Of a DNA stretch of 64,000 bases, positions 49,974 to 60,490 are shown piece by piece. The position numbers and the translations under genes were made by a program. The DNA is from Deltaproteobacteria bacterium (GTDB lineage Bacteria > Desulfobacterota > Desulfobacteria > Desulfobacterales > Desulfosarcinaceae). The notes under the pieces are model-generated. The model was not told where the DNA came from. It did no database searches and saw only the letters and a list, made by a program, of their open reading frames with translations. Numbering within the stretch: the stretch's first letter is position 1; each line of letters begins with the position of its first letter. Where the stretch lies: NCBI GenBank assembly GCA_020444075.1, contig JAHLLR010000018.1, forward strand, positions 1 to 64,000. The letters are read 5' to 3'.

Positions 49974-50530
49974 TGTCCGGAATTCAAGATGCCATTCTCC
50001 TGACACTACAGGCGAAACTGCAGATTGTGATGATTGATGCTTTAGAAGAAGGCGACCCTACCCGTGCCGGTGTGGTCAAGATTGGTGATCTGCAAGGCGA
50101 TCCCGATCCGGACCAGGCACGCATCAGTATCACGCTGTTTGTGAACGATCCGGACCAGGAATTAGGTGGCAACCAGCTCGGTGTCAGCGGTAGTGAGTGG
50201 GACGATCAAATTGAAGAAACCGAAATTGGCGGCGGGATCGTCTGGCGCAGACGCTTCACGGTAAAAGCCCGCTGCCTGATGGTCAATTCCCGGGAAGACG
50301 CGACAACCTCTCGATCAATTGCGACCCAGGTGAAACAACGAATTGAGAAAACCATACTATCCATGAATTACGGTGGAGTTGCGGTTGACAACGAATTCGT
50401 TTGTCGCGGTGCCTTTGGGGATAGTGTCCGTAGCGAAATGCTGTTCTCAGGCGGCCCTCCGGATAGCTACGACTATCACATCAAAATTCGGTTTGATGTC
50501 TTAACTTCTGAAATGATAGGAGTAAATTAA
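49973..50530 (+). CDS. Probable head closure or tail terminator protein
   Basis: 185 residues. Helical start (IQDAILLTLQAKL), strands and a late amphipathic helix, as in tail-completion proteins. Assigned mainly by position between connector and tail tube. Confidence 0.55.
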   Translation: MSGIQDAILLTLQAKLQIVMIDALEEGDPTRAGVVKIGDLQGDPDPDQARISITLFVNDPDQELGGNQLGVSGSEWDDQIEETEIGGGIVWRRRFTVKARCLMVNSREDATTSRSIATQVKQRIEKTILSMNYGGVAVDNEFVCRGAFGDSVRSEMLFSGGPPDSYDYHIKIRFDVLTSEMIGVN

Positions 50531-50531
50531 T

Positions 50532-51557
50532 ATGGCGAGTTCAGATGCCTCTCTGTTTGGTATTGCCAAACAAACAGCGTTAGGAACACCCAACACGACC
50601 GATGCAAGTTTCAAATATTTGCTGTTTAATCGTGGCGGGATCGGTCCTAACAACGTCGTCGTACCGCTCGATAACGAGATCGGCGGCGGCGCGATCACAC
50701 GCGATGTGGTCAAAATGGGCGTTTATTCAGGCGGATCGCTTGAGTTAATCCCCCGTCCTGAAACACTCGGCTGGTTCCTGTTAGGCGCCTTCGGCGCGGT
50801 TGCCACAACCGGTGCTGGTCCGAGTTACGATCACACTTTCAAGCTGGGTACCAATCAGTTTGATGCACCCTATTTCACCGTACGAAGTTCGCCGGGTGGC
50901 TTATGGGGTGAGCAATTCCAGGATATGCGCGTTGCCAGTATCGGACTGCAATTTGCCGGTTCTGATTTTGTACGTTCTCAGGTTGGTTTCATGGGCGGTT
51001 TACCCGCCCGGATCGCAACTGCTGCCTGGAATGCTTCAAGCTATCTGGACGGTGGACCGCAGTTCATCGCCTCTGCAGCCGACACTAAGATTGAATTACC
51101 AACCGCATCCCAGCTGAAAGTTCTGGCTGGCAGCTTTACCGCCGGTATGGCAATCCCGCTCAATGAGCAGTGGGTGCTGGGAAGTTACTCACCGGATGCG
51201 TTCGATATCACCCGACGCGCCTTTGGGGTCAACTTCACGGTCAAAGTAACCGACAGTCTCTTGTATTCCAAGATGGCTTACGGTTCAGATGGCGCTGCAG
51301 TAGCCTGGGCAGCCGATGTCTTCAAGGAAGCCGCTTTCGCAATTTCCCTGTCCTCAGCTGTGTCACCTTTCAAACTGGTGATTTCTGGAAACGGCAGTAA
51401 TGAAGCATCCGGTGCAGCCAATGTCGCCTGGTCCGTCCAGCCGATCGGCTTACGCTCCGGTGGAAACGTGGTCATGAATGTCAGCGGTGTCTTTTTGGCT
51501 GATGGCGAAAACACCTGCCAGGCTGTTCTGACGAACGAAACCGCATCATACGCATAA
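50532..51557 (+). CDS. Tail tube protein
   Basis: 341 residues, beta-rich. It begins SSDASLFGIAKQTALGTPNT, the usual tube-protein opening, followed by strands with many Gly/Ser. Two similar halves may reflect a doubled tube domain. It builds the long tail together with the tape measure. Confidence 0.78.
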   Translation: MASSDASLFGIAKQTALGTPNTTDASFKYLLFNRGGIGPNNVVVPLDNEIGGGAITRDVVKMGVYSGGSLELIPRPETLGWFLLGAFGAVATTGAGPSYDHTFKLGTNQFDAPYFTVRSSPGGLWGEQFQDMRVASIGLQFAGSDFVRSQVGFMGGLPARIATAAWNASSYLDGGPQFIASAADTKIELPTASQLKVLAGSFTAGMAIPLNEQWVLGSYSPDAFDITRRAFGVNFTVKVTDSLLYSKMAYGSDGAAVAWAADVFKEAAFAISLSSAVSPFKLVISGNGSNEASGAANVAWSVQPIGLRSGGNVVMNVSGVFLADGENTCQAVLTNETASYA

Positions 51558-51581
51558 GTATTATTTTAGGAGGCATTTCAC

Positions 51582-52013
51582 ATGAAATCTTTATTTGCTA
51601 AATACGCTGTACTGGACGAAGTTGTCCATCGCATCAAAGAGGACGATAACTACTACTGGAAGATCAAACCGGCTACCTCTGGGGATGATCTTGCCCGCCA
51701 AAAATTCATGTATCAGGAACGTGTCCGCTACGTCGGCACTGAGGCCCGCGAATTTCCGCTCACATCCAGGGAAATTGCTCACCGGGAACTGGCGATCACT
51801 TTCGCTGGAACCAACATTCCTGCAGACGTCAATATTCCGGTGGAAGATGGTGGTTTGCCTCTGATTTCAGTGGACGACAGCATCGAAGAACGAGAGCGAA
51901 AGATCGGTGAAATGCCGCCTAACCTTGTGGATGAATTGTGGTACGCGCTCGGGGAGAGCGTTCCTGGATGGGGTGCATTGCCAAAAAAAAAGACGGAGAA
52001 ACCTACAAGCTAA
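51582..52013 (+). CDS. Tail assembly chaperone (gpG-like)
   Basis: 143 residues, in the position of lambda gpG between tube and tape measure. AGGAGGCATTTCAC precedes the ATG. Its last codons cross a nine-A run where ribosomes can slip into the 52252 frame. Confidence 0.78.
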   Translation: MKSLFAKYAVLDEVVHRIKEDDNYYWKIKPATSGDDLARQKFMYQERVRYVGTEAREFPLTSREIAHRELAITFAGTNIPADVNIPVEDGGLPLISVDDSIEERERKIGEMPPNLVDELWYALGESVPGWGALPKKKTEKPTS

Positions 52014-52252
52014 AGGAACTGCTTGATGAACTCCGTGACATTGTGCTGGATGCTATCTCATTTGAAAACAACGATGATCCCGTACTAAACGCTTTGATCA
52101 ATCTGACGGTCGAGGAAATTACAACAAAAAGACCGTTATTCGCAAGCCCATTGGAGGAACCAGGTTTTTATCAGGATTATTTCAAAAACTGGGTTTTAGA
52201 GGGTATAGCGGAGAAGAAAAAAGTATCAAAGACACCTGAATTACCAAACTAG
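51582..52252 (+). CDS. Frameshifted tail assembly chaperone (gpGT-like fusion)
   Basis: A minus-1 slip at 51983-51991 joins residues 1-136 of the gpG-like protein to the next frame (KKKDGETYKLKELLDELRD and onward to 52252), giving about 222 residues. That second frame has no good start or site of its own. The gpG/gpGT arrangement is conserved in long-tailed phages. Confidence 0.75.
51981..51992 (+). promoter_or_regulatory. Programmed minus-1 frameshift site
   Basis: CCAAAAAAAAAG; in the zero frame CCA-AAA-AAA-AAG, so A-AAA-AAA is a perfect slippery heptamer. Confidence 0.8.
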
Positions 52253-52292
52253 ACAGGAAGCGGGGTAGCCTCCACCCCGCCTCCTGTTTTTT
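52253..52292 (+). terminator. Strong terminator in front of the tape measure gene
   Basis: ACAGGA-A-GCGGGG pairs with CCCCGC-C-TCCTGT (12 bp with one internal mismatch), followed by TTTTTT. It separates the tail chaperone from the largest gene in the window. Confidence 0.85.
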
Positions 52293-52304
52293 ATTGGAGC
52301 CTGA

Positions 52305-55300
52305 ATGAAAAAAAGAAACGACATTGTAAATCACTACCAAAAATTGCGTGAAGAACAGGAGCAGGAGCGATTAAATAACCTGCCTAAAACAATTTACGGC
52401 CTCTATGGGTTGAAAGGTCCGCTCAATGAAGCTGTCGTTTCGCCGGGAACCAGACGGTCTCAGGCGTTTCTCGCTAACGATGATATTGTCCGGGCTGCTT
52501 CCCCAGGGTTTGAACTCGGGATGCTGCCGCGTGCTGTGGCGGAATTCCAGTCACAGGCCATTCAGGCGCCCACCTCACTGGTCAACATCATCGCCGGTGA
52601 AGTTTCCGGCGCGGTTGGCCGGGCCAGGGAAATCTTCACCACCAGCAGCGCATACCATGATTACCTGAGAAGTCAGGCTGGTCTGGTCCATCCGGCCAAA
52701 TCCAGCGAACGGGCGCTCTACATCAAGCAGCTGAATGAAGAAATCTCCAACATGTCCATGCGCGGTCTGGAAGCCCACCACCGCGGCATGTTTTCATCGA
52801 TCGTAAATATCGCCAACCAGCTGCCTGTGGAAGCTGTCCGGAATGTTGCCAATGCCAATATTTTTGACAATGCCACCAAGCAGCAGGTCAGGGCAGGTGA
52901 GGTATTCCCGCAATTAAATACCATCACCAATGTTGGGGAAGCCAGCGATTTTATTTACCGATCCACTTTACCGACTATTCTGGAAGAAGGTGTCCGTACC
53001 GGCCGTAAGGGTGGTAATCTGGCGAATGAGGTCCAGGTGCTTTCCGAAGCTGCCATCAACAGTATTTACACCTTCCAACCTGTCTATGAGACGAAACAGG
53101 GCAATAAGGTCGTTAAGAAAGAAGGCCAATTTCCGACCTACGCAGCCTCTCAGATGAAAGCCCGTCAGCTGGAAGAAATCCGGGCCAATTCCCAGCACAA
53201 CAATGTCGTTTCGCTGGAAGATCCATTCAGTCTAATCACCAATTACAATGACGAGGGCGAGGAAATTGACACCCTGGACGTGCTGGATCGTTCCGGTCCG
53301 GCTTTGGGTGGCTATTCATCCACCGTTGCACCGGAACGCCCTTACGGGCCGCATATCGCCGATTTACTCAATACTTTTGAGCGAGGTGCTGCCGGTTTGG
53401 GCAATCCTGACGACCCAACCCTTGACACGATTTATCAGGGTGCCCTGCAGCGCATTTCCGATATCGGAAAATTCAATCCCGAAGACGCCAAAAATATCGC
53501 CCTGCGCTATTCCGCCGGTCTTTCTCATCTGACCCATCAGCAGCGCCTGGATTTTGCCGAATATATGGAGAGCGGCGGATCGTTCAGTCTTCCCGGTTAC
53601 GGCGCTTTTACTGGTCGCTTCAACCCGGTTCTGGAAACCGAAGCGGAAAGTGATGGTGCTGAATGGATGCGCGTGGTCAAGAGCATGATCAACGGCTCCT
53701 ACTGGCGTACGGAGGATGGTCAGGAGATCGCCGGCATTGACGCCAGATTGCAGACCGGTTCCTATATTCGCAAATCGCAATTAGAGCAATTGGGCGACAA
53801 TCCAATTGCCCGCCAGCTGGGACCGAATGAATTCTTCTCCGCCGATATCCGCAGGCGTGCGCAAATTCCCGCTGGTGAAATGGATCAGTGGACCCAGTTC
53901 AATATGCGACCGCAGGATGTGGATGGCGCAATCGCCATGTACAAATGGGAACGTGCCAACCGCGGTGAAGACGCTGTCAAACCGACTATTCACGGGGGTG
54001 GCGACATCAGTACACCGGTTGAACTGGTGCGCGAAGCCGAAGATTATCTGCGTCCCGAAGCTGAAAACAGTTATGTAGAAATCAGTGATCCTCTGACCGC
54101 TTTCGAAGCCGAGGTGCAGGCACAGAATAACCGTCTGGCATCTCCGGTCACCATGGATCAGCAGATCGCCATTGAACAGGCCAAAGTTGCTTCCGGACAG
54201 CAGGGTGCCCTGATGGCCATTGAATTGGGGCATACCGCTCCGGTTGCCGCCGCCAATGACCCGTCCGCACAAAGACTGGCCGCAAAACGGCAATCCAGAA
54301 AAGCCGCCGCGGAAGCGGCTGCCCTGCAGAACGGGACGGTTGGCGATACCGGTACCATGATCGTTTCTTCGAGGGGCAGAACGGCGCTGGAACGTAATCG
54401 TGAACGCATGAAAGCGGCCGCCTACGAGGAAGCCCGCCACGATTATTTCTATAACACCATGATGCCCCCGGAAGCACAGGCCGCCATTACCGGGAAAAGC
54501 CAGAAGTCACGCAACCGGCAGATTGATGCCTGGGCGATGAAAAATCTTGATCTTGATAATGCCCGCCGGGAATTATGGGTTCAGGGCTGGGATAAAAATT
54601 CCCCCATTCCTGATGATGCCCTGCTCAATCAGAGTGTTCCGGAACACCTGCGTTTCGCCGCCCTGGAAAAACGTACCAGATTACTGAATGCCCAAAAAGA
54701 GACTATGGTCTTTGATCCATCAGACGATGATGATACCGCCGATGTCAATTTCAACACGCCCGCTATCGTGGATAACTGGGAAATGGACCGTCCCATGGAA
54801 AAAGGCGTCCGTTACAAAACCACCACTGTTGTACCGGCAAACGCCAAAGTTGAAGCAGCCCGCACCAATGAATACGTCCTAACTCCGGAAGGGTTGGTTC
54901 CCGCCAATGAAGTCAACGGCGCATTAGCGCCACTTTCCCAGGCTGCCGATCCGGTCATGAACCGCATGGAAATGATCGAAATGGCCGAAATGCAGAATGA
55001 GCGCGTCTTCCCGGGAGAGGAAAGCGAAGTTGAAAAAGAACAGCGCTTGACTGAATGGCGCGAGAAGGTCAATGATCCCCAAGCCGAAGAAAACAGTAAT
55101 TTCCTGGAAGCTACTCGCCTGGTGGATAAAACCGGCGATACCATGCTGGGAAAATTTGCCAGCAATTTCTTCCGCGGGAAAGGTTTCGATTTCCGCAAAA
55201 ACGGAAAAAAACCGATCGGTCAGTTCCTCTCAATGGCATTCTGGCAGGTCGGGAAAAATATCAAGGCACTGGGAAAAACCGGTCGAATTTTCGGTGAGAA

Positions 55301-58300
55301 GAAATCTGAACTCGGTCGTTCCATGACGGTCTTGAATAATGGCAAATGGGATACCGTGACCCCCATCCCCGAAGATGATGAAGAAATAAAAAACCTCGTC
55401 GCCCAGCTGGAAAACGGCAAATCCCCCGAAGAATTAATTGCAGAGGGCTATTTACCCGCTGATGTAAAAGAATTAGCCGAAATCGTAAATCCGGACCTTG
55501 AGGCTCGCTATGGTTTATCGATTGGTGAAGATGTTCCCACTCCACAGACGGAGAAAATTATGCAGCATAAAGAAAAAATCGACGTCATAAAAGCAAAGAT
55601 CGAAAGCCTCAAAAATCCGGATACCCCGGTCAGTGAAGATGTTGGAAATCTGCAGTTTCACCTGAATGAGCGCGGCAGCCGTTTGAACAAGGCTATCAGC
55701 CGCCTGACCGGGAATGTTGCACTTGGTTCAAAAGCTGAGGACTTACTGCGTAACAACATCGTCAACCGCCACAATTCCGATATCGGAAATGGTGGTCAGC
55801 CCCCGGTAAACAACAACACAACCGCCGCACCGGTCGAAGACCCGGATGAACCAAAACCGGCTGTCAATGCCACAAGTCCTCTGGAAGCTGCGGTTACAAA
55901 AGTCCAGGAAGCCAAGGCTAATGTTGGAGCTGGTAATTCGAATAATGCAATTTACGATTTTCCGCTGGGCGTCAATGAACTGACCTACGAGCAGGCTGCT
56001 CAACTGCGTCCTTTCACCCGCCATCCGGAAGATGCCGGTAATGTTGACCTGCGCAACAGCCTTGAAATTCGCGAAGGTGATATTTGGGCACGTACCACCG
56101 GGAATTTTGTCGCCAGTGATACCGGTGATGGCATGGAATGGGTCAACATGGATGCCAGTACGCACACATTCCGCAAAGATGGTTCGATGGAGCGGGATGC
56201 CACTGGAACCCCCTGGGCTATACCGGTAGGATCGGAATATGATCGCGGTGCTGGCACGGTGTATGACCGCACCGGTAAAGTACGCGCCTCGGTCAACGCC
56301 AGCGATCTGAACCGCTGGGAAATTGCCCGCTACAAAGAGGAACGCCTGGCAGCCAACGCCAAAGCCAAAGTGAACGAACTCGGTTTCCCGGAGTGGATCA
56401 GTGATGTCCATCGCGAAAACCAATCCATGACCCGCACCTTTGGGTCTGATCTTGTCCCCGGAAAGAAACGCTTCGAGCAGTATTCCAACCAGATCATTAG
56501 CAGACAACCCATGGCGGATTTATGGGCTGCTGGTGAAAGCAAACGGCGGGGCGATGGTACCGTGGTCAGTCCGGAACGCTACAGCGGCGTGGTGGAAAAT
56601 CTTTACAGCGAACTGGGTGAACTGGACTGGAACAAGGTTTCCAGAGAGCAGGTTACCAGTCGTATCTTGAAACGTATTCCGGAAATGTCTCAGGACCCGC
56701 ACGGTCTGACGAACATGGTCAACCAGGCGGCTCTCGATTATGGTGACAGCCGTTTCGTACCGGAACGCGATCCTGAAACCGGCGCTGTCCAGTATCAAGA
56801 GATCAACTGGAACGAACCGATAGATGCAGGCGAGGTTATTCCCGGACTGAACACTACCAGGAGTATGCTTGCCGATCGGATCGTCAACCGCGGTGGTACC
56901 ATGACTGTACAGGAAGAACGCTTGATGCAGGATCGCCAGTGTGTCCAGCTGTCCACAGAAATTCCTGCCAGATTGAACATGGAAGGCGTTTCCCGCAATA
57001 TATTTAACCGCGGTAAACAGACACCCATTGGGACAGTGGTGCATGACACCAATGCCGCCGGTGATAATCTTATTTCTATCCAGAAAGACGGTCAGGTTGT
57101 TGCTGATAACGGCGATATCACCAAAGCCGTTGGTATGGTGTCCAGTGCAACCAAACAGGCTCTTTCGCAACCTGCTTACGGCAGTCCCGAAGAAGTTGTC
57201 GCCACCATCCGTTCAAGAATTCAAAAAGCACTCAAGAACGAAGAAGATAATCTCAAAAAAGCCTTTGAGGCTGCCGGTCAAAGCCCGATTGATGCCGAAA
57301 GCAATACCAAACGCATTCAGCAGATCACGAAGACAGCTGTCGACGCAGTTATCAATCATGTGTCTGACGCGGTTGGCGGTATTGTTGGTGTTGACCAGGA
57401 AAAATCCTGGCACATCCAGGGGAAAAATATCCCGATCAAAACAGCGGAAGACGCCAGCGCCTTATCAGCAGAACGGCCTGAATTCGCCGCCAAATTCCAG
57501 GAACGCTACGGAAAAACCCCGCTGCAGTATGTACAGGACAGCAAGGGCAATGATATGGCCGAAGTCTTCATGGAGGATGGCGCTGATAATTTTGCCGTTG
57601 GCGGTGGCGGTTGGGGTGTAACCAACGGAGGTAAACGCGGCGGTTTCGGTAATCGTTTTTGGGGTGGCCGCTGGGGTGCAGCCTTTTACTCCGCTTATCT
57701 GGGAAAACGCCTTTATGGCATGACGGTCGGTCCGGAAGTTGCCAATGCCGAAGCCTATGCCAAAGGCATGGAAGATATCGGTATTTCGGCTGGTGAAGGT
57801 GCCTCCGGAGTTGGTGGAGCCGGTGCCCGTTTATCGTTAATTAAGGATGCCCAGCAACGATCCTCTTATGAAGTATATGGCGGTCTTTTAGAGGCTGGTG
57901 CCATGTTCGATACGCCAGGTGGCGGTATTAACCGTATGATGTCATACGGTAAAGCGGCTGCCGGTGTTGCTATGACCACCTCGATCGCCGAAGGTGTTCT
58001 GCCGCAGATCATGCCGAAATTGTTCGCAGAGGGCGGATCAATGGCTGGAATGCTCGGCAAAGTTGGGAGCGGTGGCTTGATTGCCGGTGGTCTCATGATG
58101 GGCATTGGTGGCGCATTTGAAATGTACAACGCCTTCCATCCAGGAGAAGACCCCATTTCTCCGGCCAGTGTGATGGCGGATGCAACCGCCCGTTCTTTCG
58201 CTGCAGGTCAATACCGTCTCGTCAATGGCAAGGACGCTTATAACAACCGCTTCCAGAGTTACGGTTGGAGCGCCAATGTCGGCACGACCTACGGCGCCAA

Positions 58301-60482
58301 TCTGAACGAAAATGTTGCACCGAGCGACGATCAGTGGCTTGATGATATGTTCAACGAAGATGGACTGCTGATAGATGAATACAAATTCGACAAGCAGGGC
58401 CGCGCGCTAACCGCCTCTCAGGTCAACCAGATACAGAGTTTACACGATACGCCCAATCAGAAACAGATCGGTGAATGGGGCAATCTGCTGGCTGGTATCT
58501 CGCCGCAGGATATGGGTAAGACCAAAAGTATCGTGGCGCAGATCGTCGGTAAGGTCGGATTTTCCAACGTAAACGACAACCTGATCAAAAGCATCGGGGT
58601 CACCGCCAATAAAAATGGGGTCACCTCCGAAACAATTACTGGCGAAGCCCTGCAGTATGCTGACGCTTACGCTGTTCCGGGAACAGAAGAATACGTTCAG
58701 CGTATGGAACAATTCTCAAGCGGTGCGACTGATGCCGCCGCCCGTTCCCGTATGACCACCATGGCCGGTCGCGATGCCGGTTACGCAGCTCAAATCCAGG
58801 CCATGCTGCCCAACGCGCCGCAGTTTTCCGATATCGGAAAATTAGCCAACCAGTCCTACGGTATCACTTCCCAAAAAAGCGCTGCCGGTGCAATGGGTCT
58901 GCAGGCTGCAGCCGATAAATGGATCGGTGAATTAACCCCGACGCAGGAAAATGCTCTCCTGTACATGAATGACCGTTTAGGCGGTTCATTTGCCAAACAG
59001 TTGGGCGCTCAGTTTATGTCCCTGGGTGTTTCTGCCGGCTTCGATGTGGAAGCCCTCTCGCAGTTCGGTTCCAGTATGATCGGACCGATGTCGCCACAGC
59101 AACAGACCTATCTGCAGAGTTTCCTCACAGGTGATATGCAGGGTATGTCTTGGGCCGCCTGGATGGCGGAAGAAAACGGCGGCATGTCCAGCCCAATGAC
59201 AAAATTCTTTACCCCCAGCGGAGAAAACATTCTTAACCGCAGTGGCCAGCGTGGATACGAGTTTGCAAAATCCTGGCAGGGTGTTAACCCATTATTAGAC
59301 AAAGCCATGAGCGGGATGAATTTCAATTCATCCCGCGACTGGGCAGTTTCCATGCTGCGCCCAGGTGCTTCAGATCGGGAAATCAACGCTTTTATGGAAG
59401 GTGGACCGCTGGGCTTGAGCCGCGATTTTGCACAGCAATCTTATGATCTTTCCATGGCAAGTGCCGGTATCTCTTTTGCCGGTGTCCAGTTACAGCGCAA
59501 TTTCAACTGGGGCGTGGGCGGTAGCTGGGATAATCCGCAGTCCGGTTCAATGTACTGGTTCCAGGATCGCCAGCGTGAAATGTCCTACCACAGTCAGCAG
59601 GCCGATTTCCGGGCGCAGGATTGGCAGATGAATTTCAATAATGACTTTAGCATGTCGATGGAGAACCTGCAAAGTCAGCGCATGGATGTCACTCAGGGCT
59701 ACAACCTCTGGAACATCGGTTTCAACCGCCAGAACCAGCTGCAGTCGCGTGAATGGGTACAGCAATCCTGGCAGTATCAGGATCAGACCAATAACCTCAA
59801 CTGGGCATGGTCGATGGAAGATATCGATCTTGCAATACGCCAATCCAGCGGACGACAGCGCCGCCAGCTGGAAACACAAAAAGAGCGCATGACCACTTCT
59901 CACAACCTGCAGGGTGAGCAGATCGACGAACAGCGATCCCAGCAGGAAAAGACCTGGCAGCAGGAAGACGAACGCTACAAGAAATCGCTCGACTACACCA
60001 AAGAGTTGATCCGTCTTGATAAGGAAACCTTTGATCTCAACAAGAAGCACCGCGAAGAAAGTTTCGAGTTTGAAACCAAAGAGTTCGCCCGCAAGAAAAA
60101 AGAGTATGAAGAACAGTTCAAGATGGAAACCGAGATCACTGCCCTGCAGCGCAAATACGCCTCAGATCAGCTCGATTTGCAGGCTGCCTCAGCCGGAATA
60201 CAGGCTGCTCAGGCACAACTGCAAAAAGACCAGCTGGACGATCAGAAAAACATTGAAGACAACTGGAACAACATGTGGGGCACCATGGAAAACGTGGTCA
60301 AAAACGAGCAGGCTGCCAACTTTATTACGGCTCTGAGCGGTTTGATGGCAGTTTCCACCGGCGAAAAATCGGTCGTGATTGACAAAATGACCAGCTTTAT
60401 CAAAGTGGTCGGTGATATCAAGACCGGCGGACTGGAAGCCCTCATCCGTATCCTGACCAATAATCTGTTCCACACACCATAG
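52305..60482 (+). CDS. Tape measure protein
   Basis: 2725 residues, the largest gene here. Helical and Ala/Gln/Glu-rich with charged coiled-coil at the C-terminus (about 2460-2680); a Gly-rich hydrophobic block (about 1765-1950: GGGGWGVTNGG, later GGLIAGGLMMGIGG) provides the membrane-active segment. At the usual 0.15 nm per residue it predicts a tail near 400 nm, very long for a siphovirus. The ATG follows TTGGAGCCTGA. Three palindrome copies lie inside it. No peptidase motif was recognised. Confidence 0.88.
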   Translation: MKKRNDIVNHYQKLREEQEQERLNNLPKTIYGLYGLKGPLNEAVVSPGTRRSQAFLANDDIVRAASPGFELGMLPRAVAEFQSQAIQAPTSLVNIIAGEVSGAVGRAREIFTTSSAYHDYLRSQAGLVHPAKSSERALYIKQLNEEISNMSMRGLEAHHRGMFSSIVNIANQLPVEAVRNVANANIFDNATKQQVRAGEVFPQLNTITNVGEASDFIYRSTLPTILEEGVRTGRKGGNLANEVQVLSEAAINSIYTFQPVYETKQGNKVVKKEGQFPTYAASQMKARQLEEIRANSQHNNVVSLEDPFSLITNYNDEGEEIDTLDVLDRSGPALGGYSSTVAPERPYGPHIADLLNTFERGAAGLGNPDDPTLDTIYQGALQRISDIGKFNPEDAKNIALRYSAGLSHLTHQQRLDFAEYMESGGSFSLPGYGAFTGRFNPVLETEAESDGAEWMRVVKSMINGSYWRTEDGQEIAGIDARLQTGSYIRKSQLEQLGDNPIARQLGPNEFFSADIRRRAQIPAGEMDQWTQFNMRPQDVDGAIAMYKWERANRGEDAVKPTIHGGGDISTPVELVREAEDYLRPEAENSYVEISDPLTAFEAEVQAQNNRLASPVTMDQQIAIEQAKVASGQQGALMAIELGHTAPVAAANDPSAQRLAAKRQSRKAAAEAAALQNGTVGDTGTMIVSSRGRTALERNRERMKAAAYEEARHDYFYNTMMPPEAQAAITGKSQKSRNRQIDAWAMKNLDLDNARRELWVQGWDKNSPIPDDALLNQSVPEHLRFAALEKRTRLLNAQKETMVFDPSDDDDTADVNFNTPAIVDNWEMDRPMEKGVRYKTTTVVPANAKVEAARTNEYVLTPEGLVPANEVNGALAPLSQAADPVMNRMEMIEMAEMQNERVFPGEESEVEKEQRLTEWREKVNDPQAEENSNFLEATRLVDKTGDTMLGKFASNFFRGKGFDFRKNGKKPIGQFLSMAFWQVGKNIKALGKTGRIFGEKKSELGRSMTVLNNGKWDTVTPIPEDDEEIKNLVAQLENGKSPEELIAEGYLPADVKELAEIVNPDLEARYGLSIGEDVPTPQTEKIMQHKEKIDVIKAKIESLKNPDTPVSEDVGNLQFHLNERGSRLNKAISRLTGNVALGSKAEDLLRNNIVNRHNSDIGNGGQPPVNNNTTAAPVEDPDEPKPAVNATSPLEAAVTKVQEAKANVGAGNSNNAIYDFPLGVNELTYEQAAQLRPFTRHPEDAGNVDLRNSLEIREGDIWARTTGNFVASDTGDGMEWVNMDASTHTFRKDGSMERDATGTPWAIPVGSEYDRGAGTVYDRTGKVRASVNASDLNRWEIARYKEERLAANAKAKVNELGFPEWISDVHRENQSMTRTFGSDLVPGKKRFEQYSNQIISRQPMADLWAAGESKRRGDGTVVSPERYSGVVENLYSELGELDWNKVSREQVTSRILKRIPEMSQDPHGLTNMVNQAALDYGDSRFVPERDPETGAVQYQEINWNEPIDAGEVIPGLNTTRSMLADRIVNRGGTMTVQEERLMQDRQCVQLSTEIPARLNMEGVSRNIFNRGKQTPIGTVVHDTNAAGDNLISIQKDGQVVADNGDITKAVGMVSSATKQALSQPAYGSPEEVVATIRSRIQKALKNEEDNLKKAFEAAGQSPIDAESNTKRIQQITKTAVDAVINHVSDAVGGIVGVDQEKSWHIQGKNIPIKTAEDASALSAERPEFAAKFQERYGKTPLQYVQDSKGNDMAEVFMEDGADNFAVGGGGWGVTNGGKRGGFGNRFWGGRWGAAFYSAYLGKRLYGMTVGPEVANAEAYAKGMEDIGISAGEGASGVGGAGARLSLIKDAQQRSSYEVYGGLLEAGAMFDTPGGGINRMMSYGKAAAGVAMTTSIAEGVLPQIMPKLFAEGGSMAGMLGKVGSGGLIAGGLMMGIGGAFEMYNAFHPGEDPISPASVMADATARSFAAGQYRLVNGKDAYNNRFQSYGWSANVGTTYGANLNENVAPSDDQWLDDMFNEDGLLIDEYKFDKQGRALTASQVNQIQSLHDTPNQKQIGEWGNLLAGISPQDMGKTKSIVAQIVGKVGFSNVNDNLIKSIGVTANKNGVTSETITGEALQYADAYAVPGTEEYVQRMEQFSSGATDAAARSRMTTMAGRDAGYAAQIQAMLPNAPQFSDIGKLANQSYGITSQKSAAGAMGLQAAADKWIGELTPTQENALLYMNDRLGGSFAKQLGAQFMSLGVSAGFDVEALSQFGSSMIGPMSPQQQTYLQSFLTGDMQGMSWAAWMAEENGGMSSPMTKFFTPSGENILNRSGQRGYEFAKSWQGVNPLLDKAMSGMNFNSSRDWAVSMLRPGASDREINAFMEGGPLGLSRDFAQQSYDLSMASAGISFAGVQLQRNFNWGVGGSWDNPQSGSMYWFQDRQREMSYHSQQADFRAQDWQMNFNNDFSMSMENLQSQRMDVTQGYNLWNIGFNRQNQLQSREWVQQSWQYQDQTNNLNWAWSMEDIDLAIRQSSGRQRRQLETQKERMTTSHNLQGEQIDEQRSQQEKTWQQEDERYKKSLDYTKELIRLDKETFDLNKKHREESFEFETKEFARKKKEYEEQFKMETEITALQRKYASDQLDLQAASAGIQAAQAQLQKDQLDDQKNIEDNWNNMWGTMENVVKNEQAANFITALSGLMAVSTGEKSVVIDKMTSFIKVVGDIKTGGLEALIRILTNNLFHTP
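53455..53470. repeat. Palindrome copy 16 of 20 (exact)
   Basis: Inside the tape measure gene, read as ISDIGK. Confidence 0.95.
55774..55789. repeat. Palindrome copy 17 of 20 (one mismatch)
   Basis: First base A. Inside the tape measure gene, read as NSDIGN. Confidence 0.9.
58825..58840. repeat. Palindrome copy 18 of 20 (exact)
   Basis: Inside the tape measure gene, read as FSDIGK. Confidence 0.95.
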
Positions 60483-60490
60483 GACGCAGT

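Noticed and set aside
51938-52252. Independent gene from ATG 51938
   Set aside because: The first 15 codons overlap the gpG-like gene without a ribosome-binding site; the frame is explained by a minus-1 slip at the A-run.
53781-54440. Long antisense frames under the tape measure, capsid and terminase genes (up to about 280 codons)
   Set aside because: They mirror GC-rich codon positions of the real genes and have no ribosome-binding sites.
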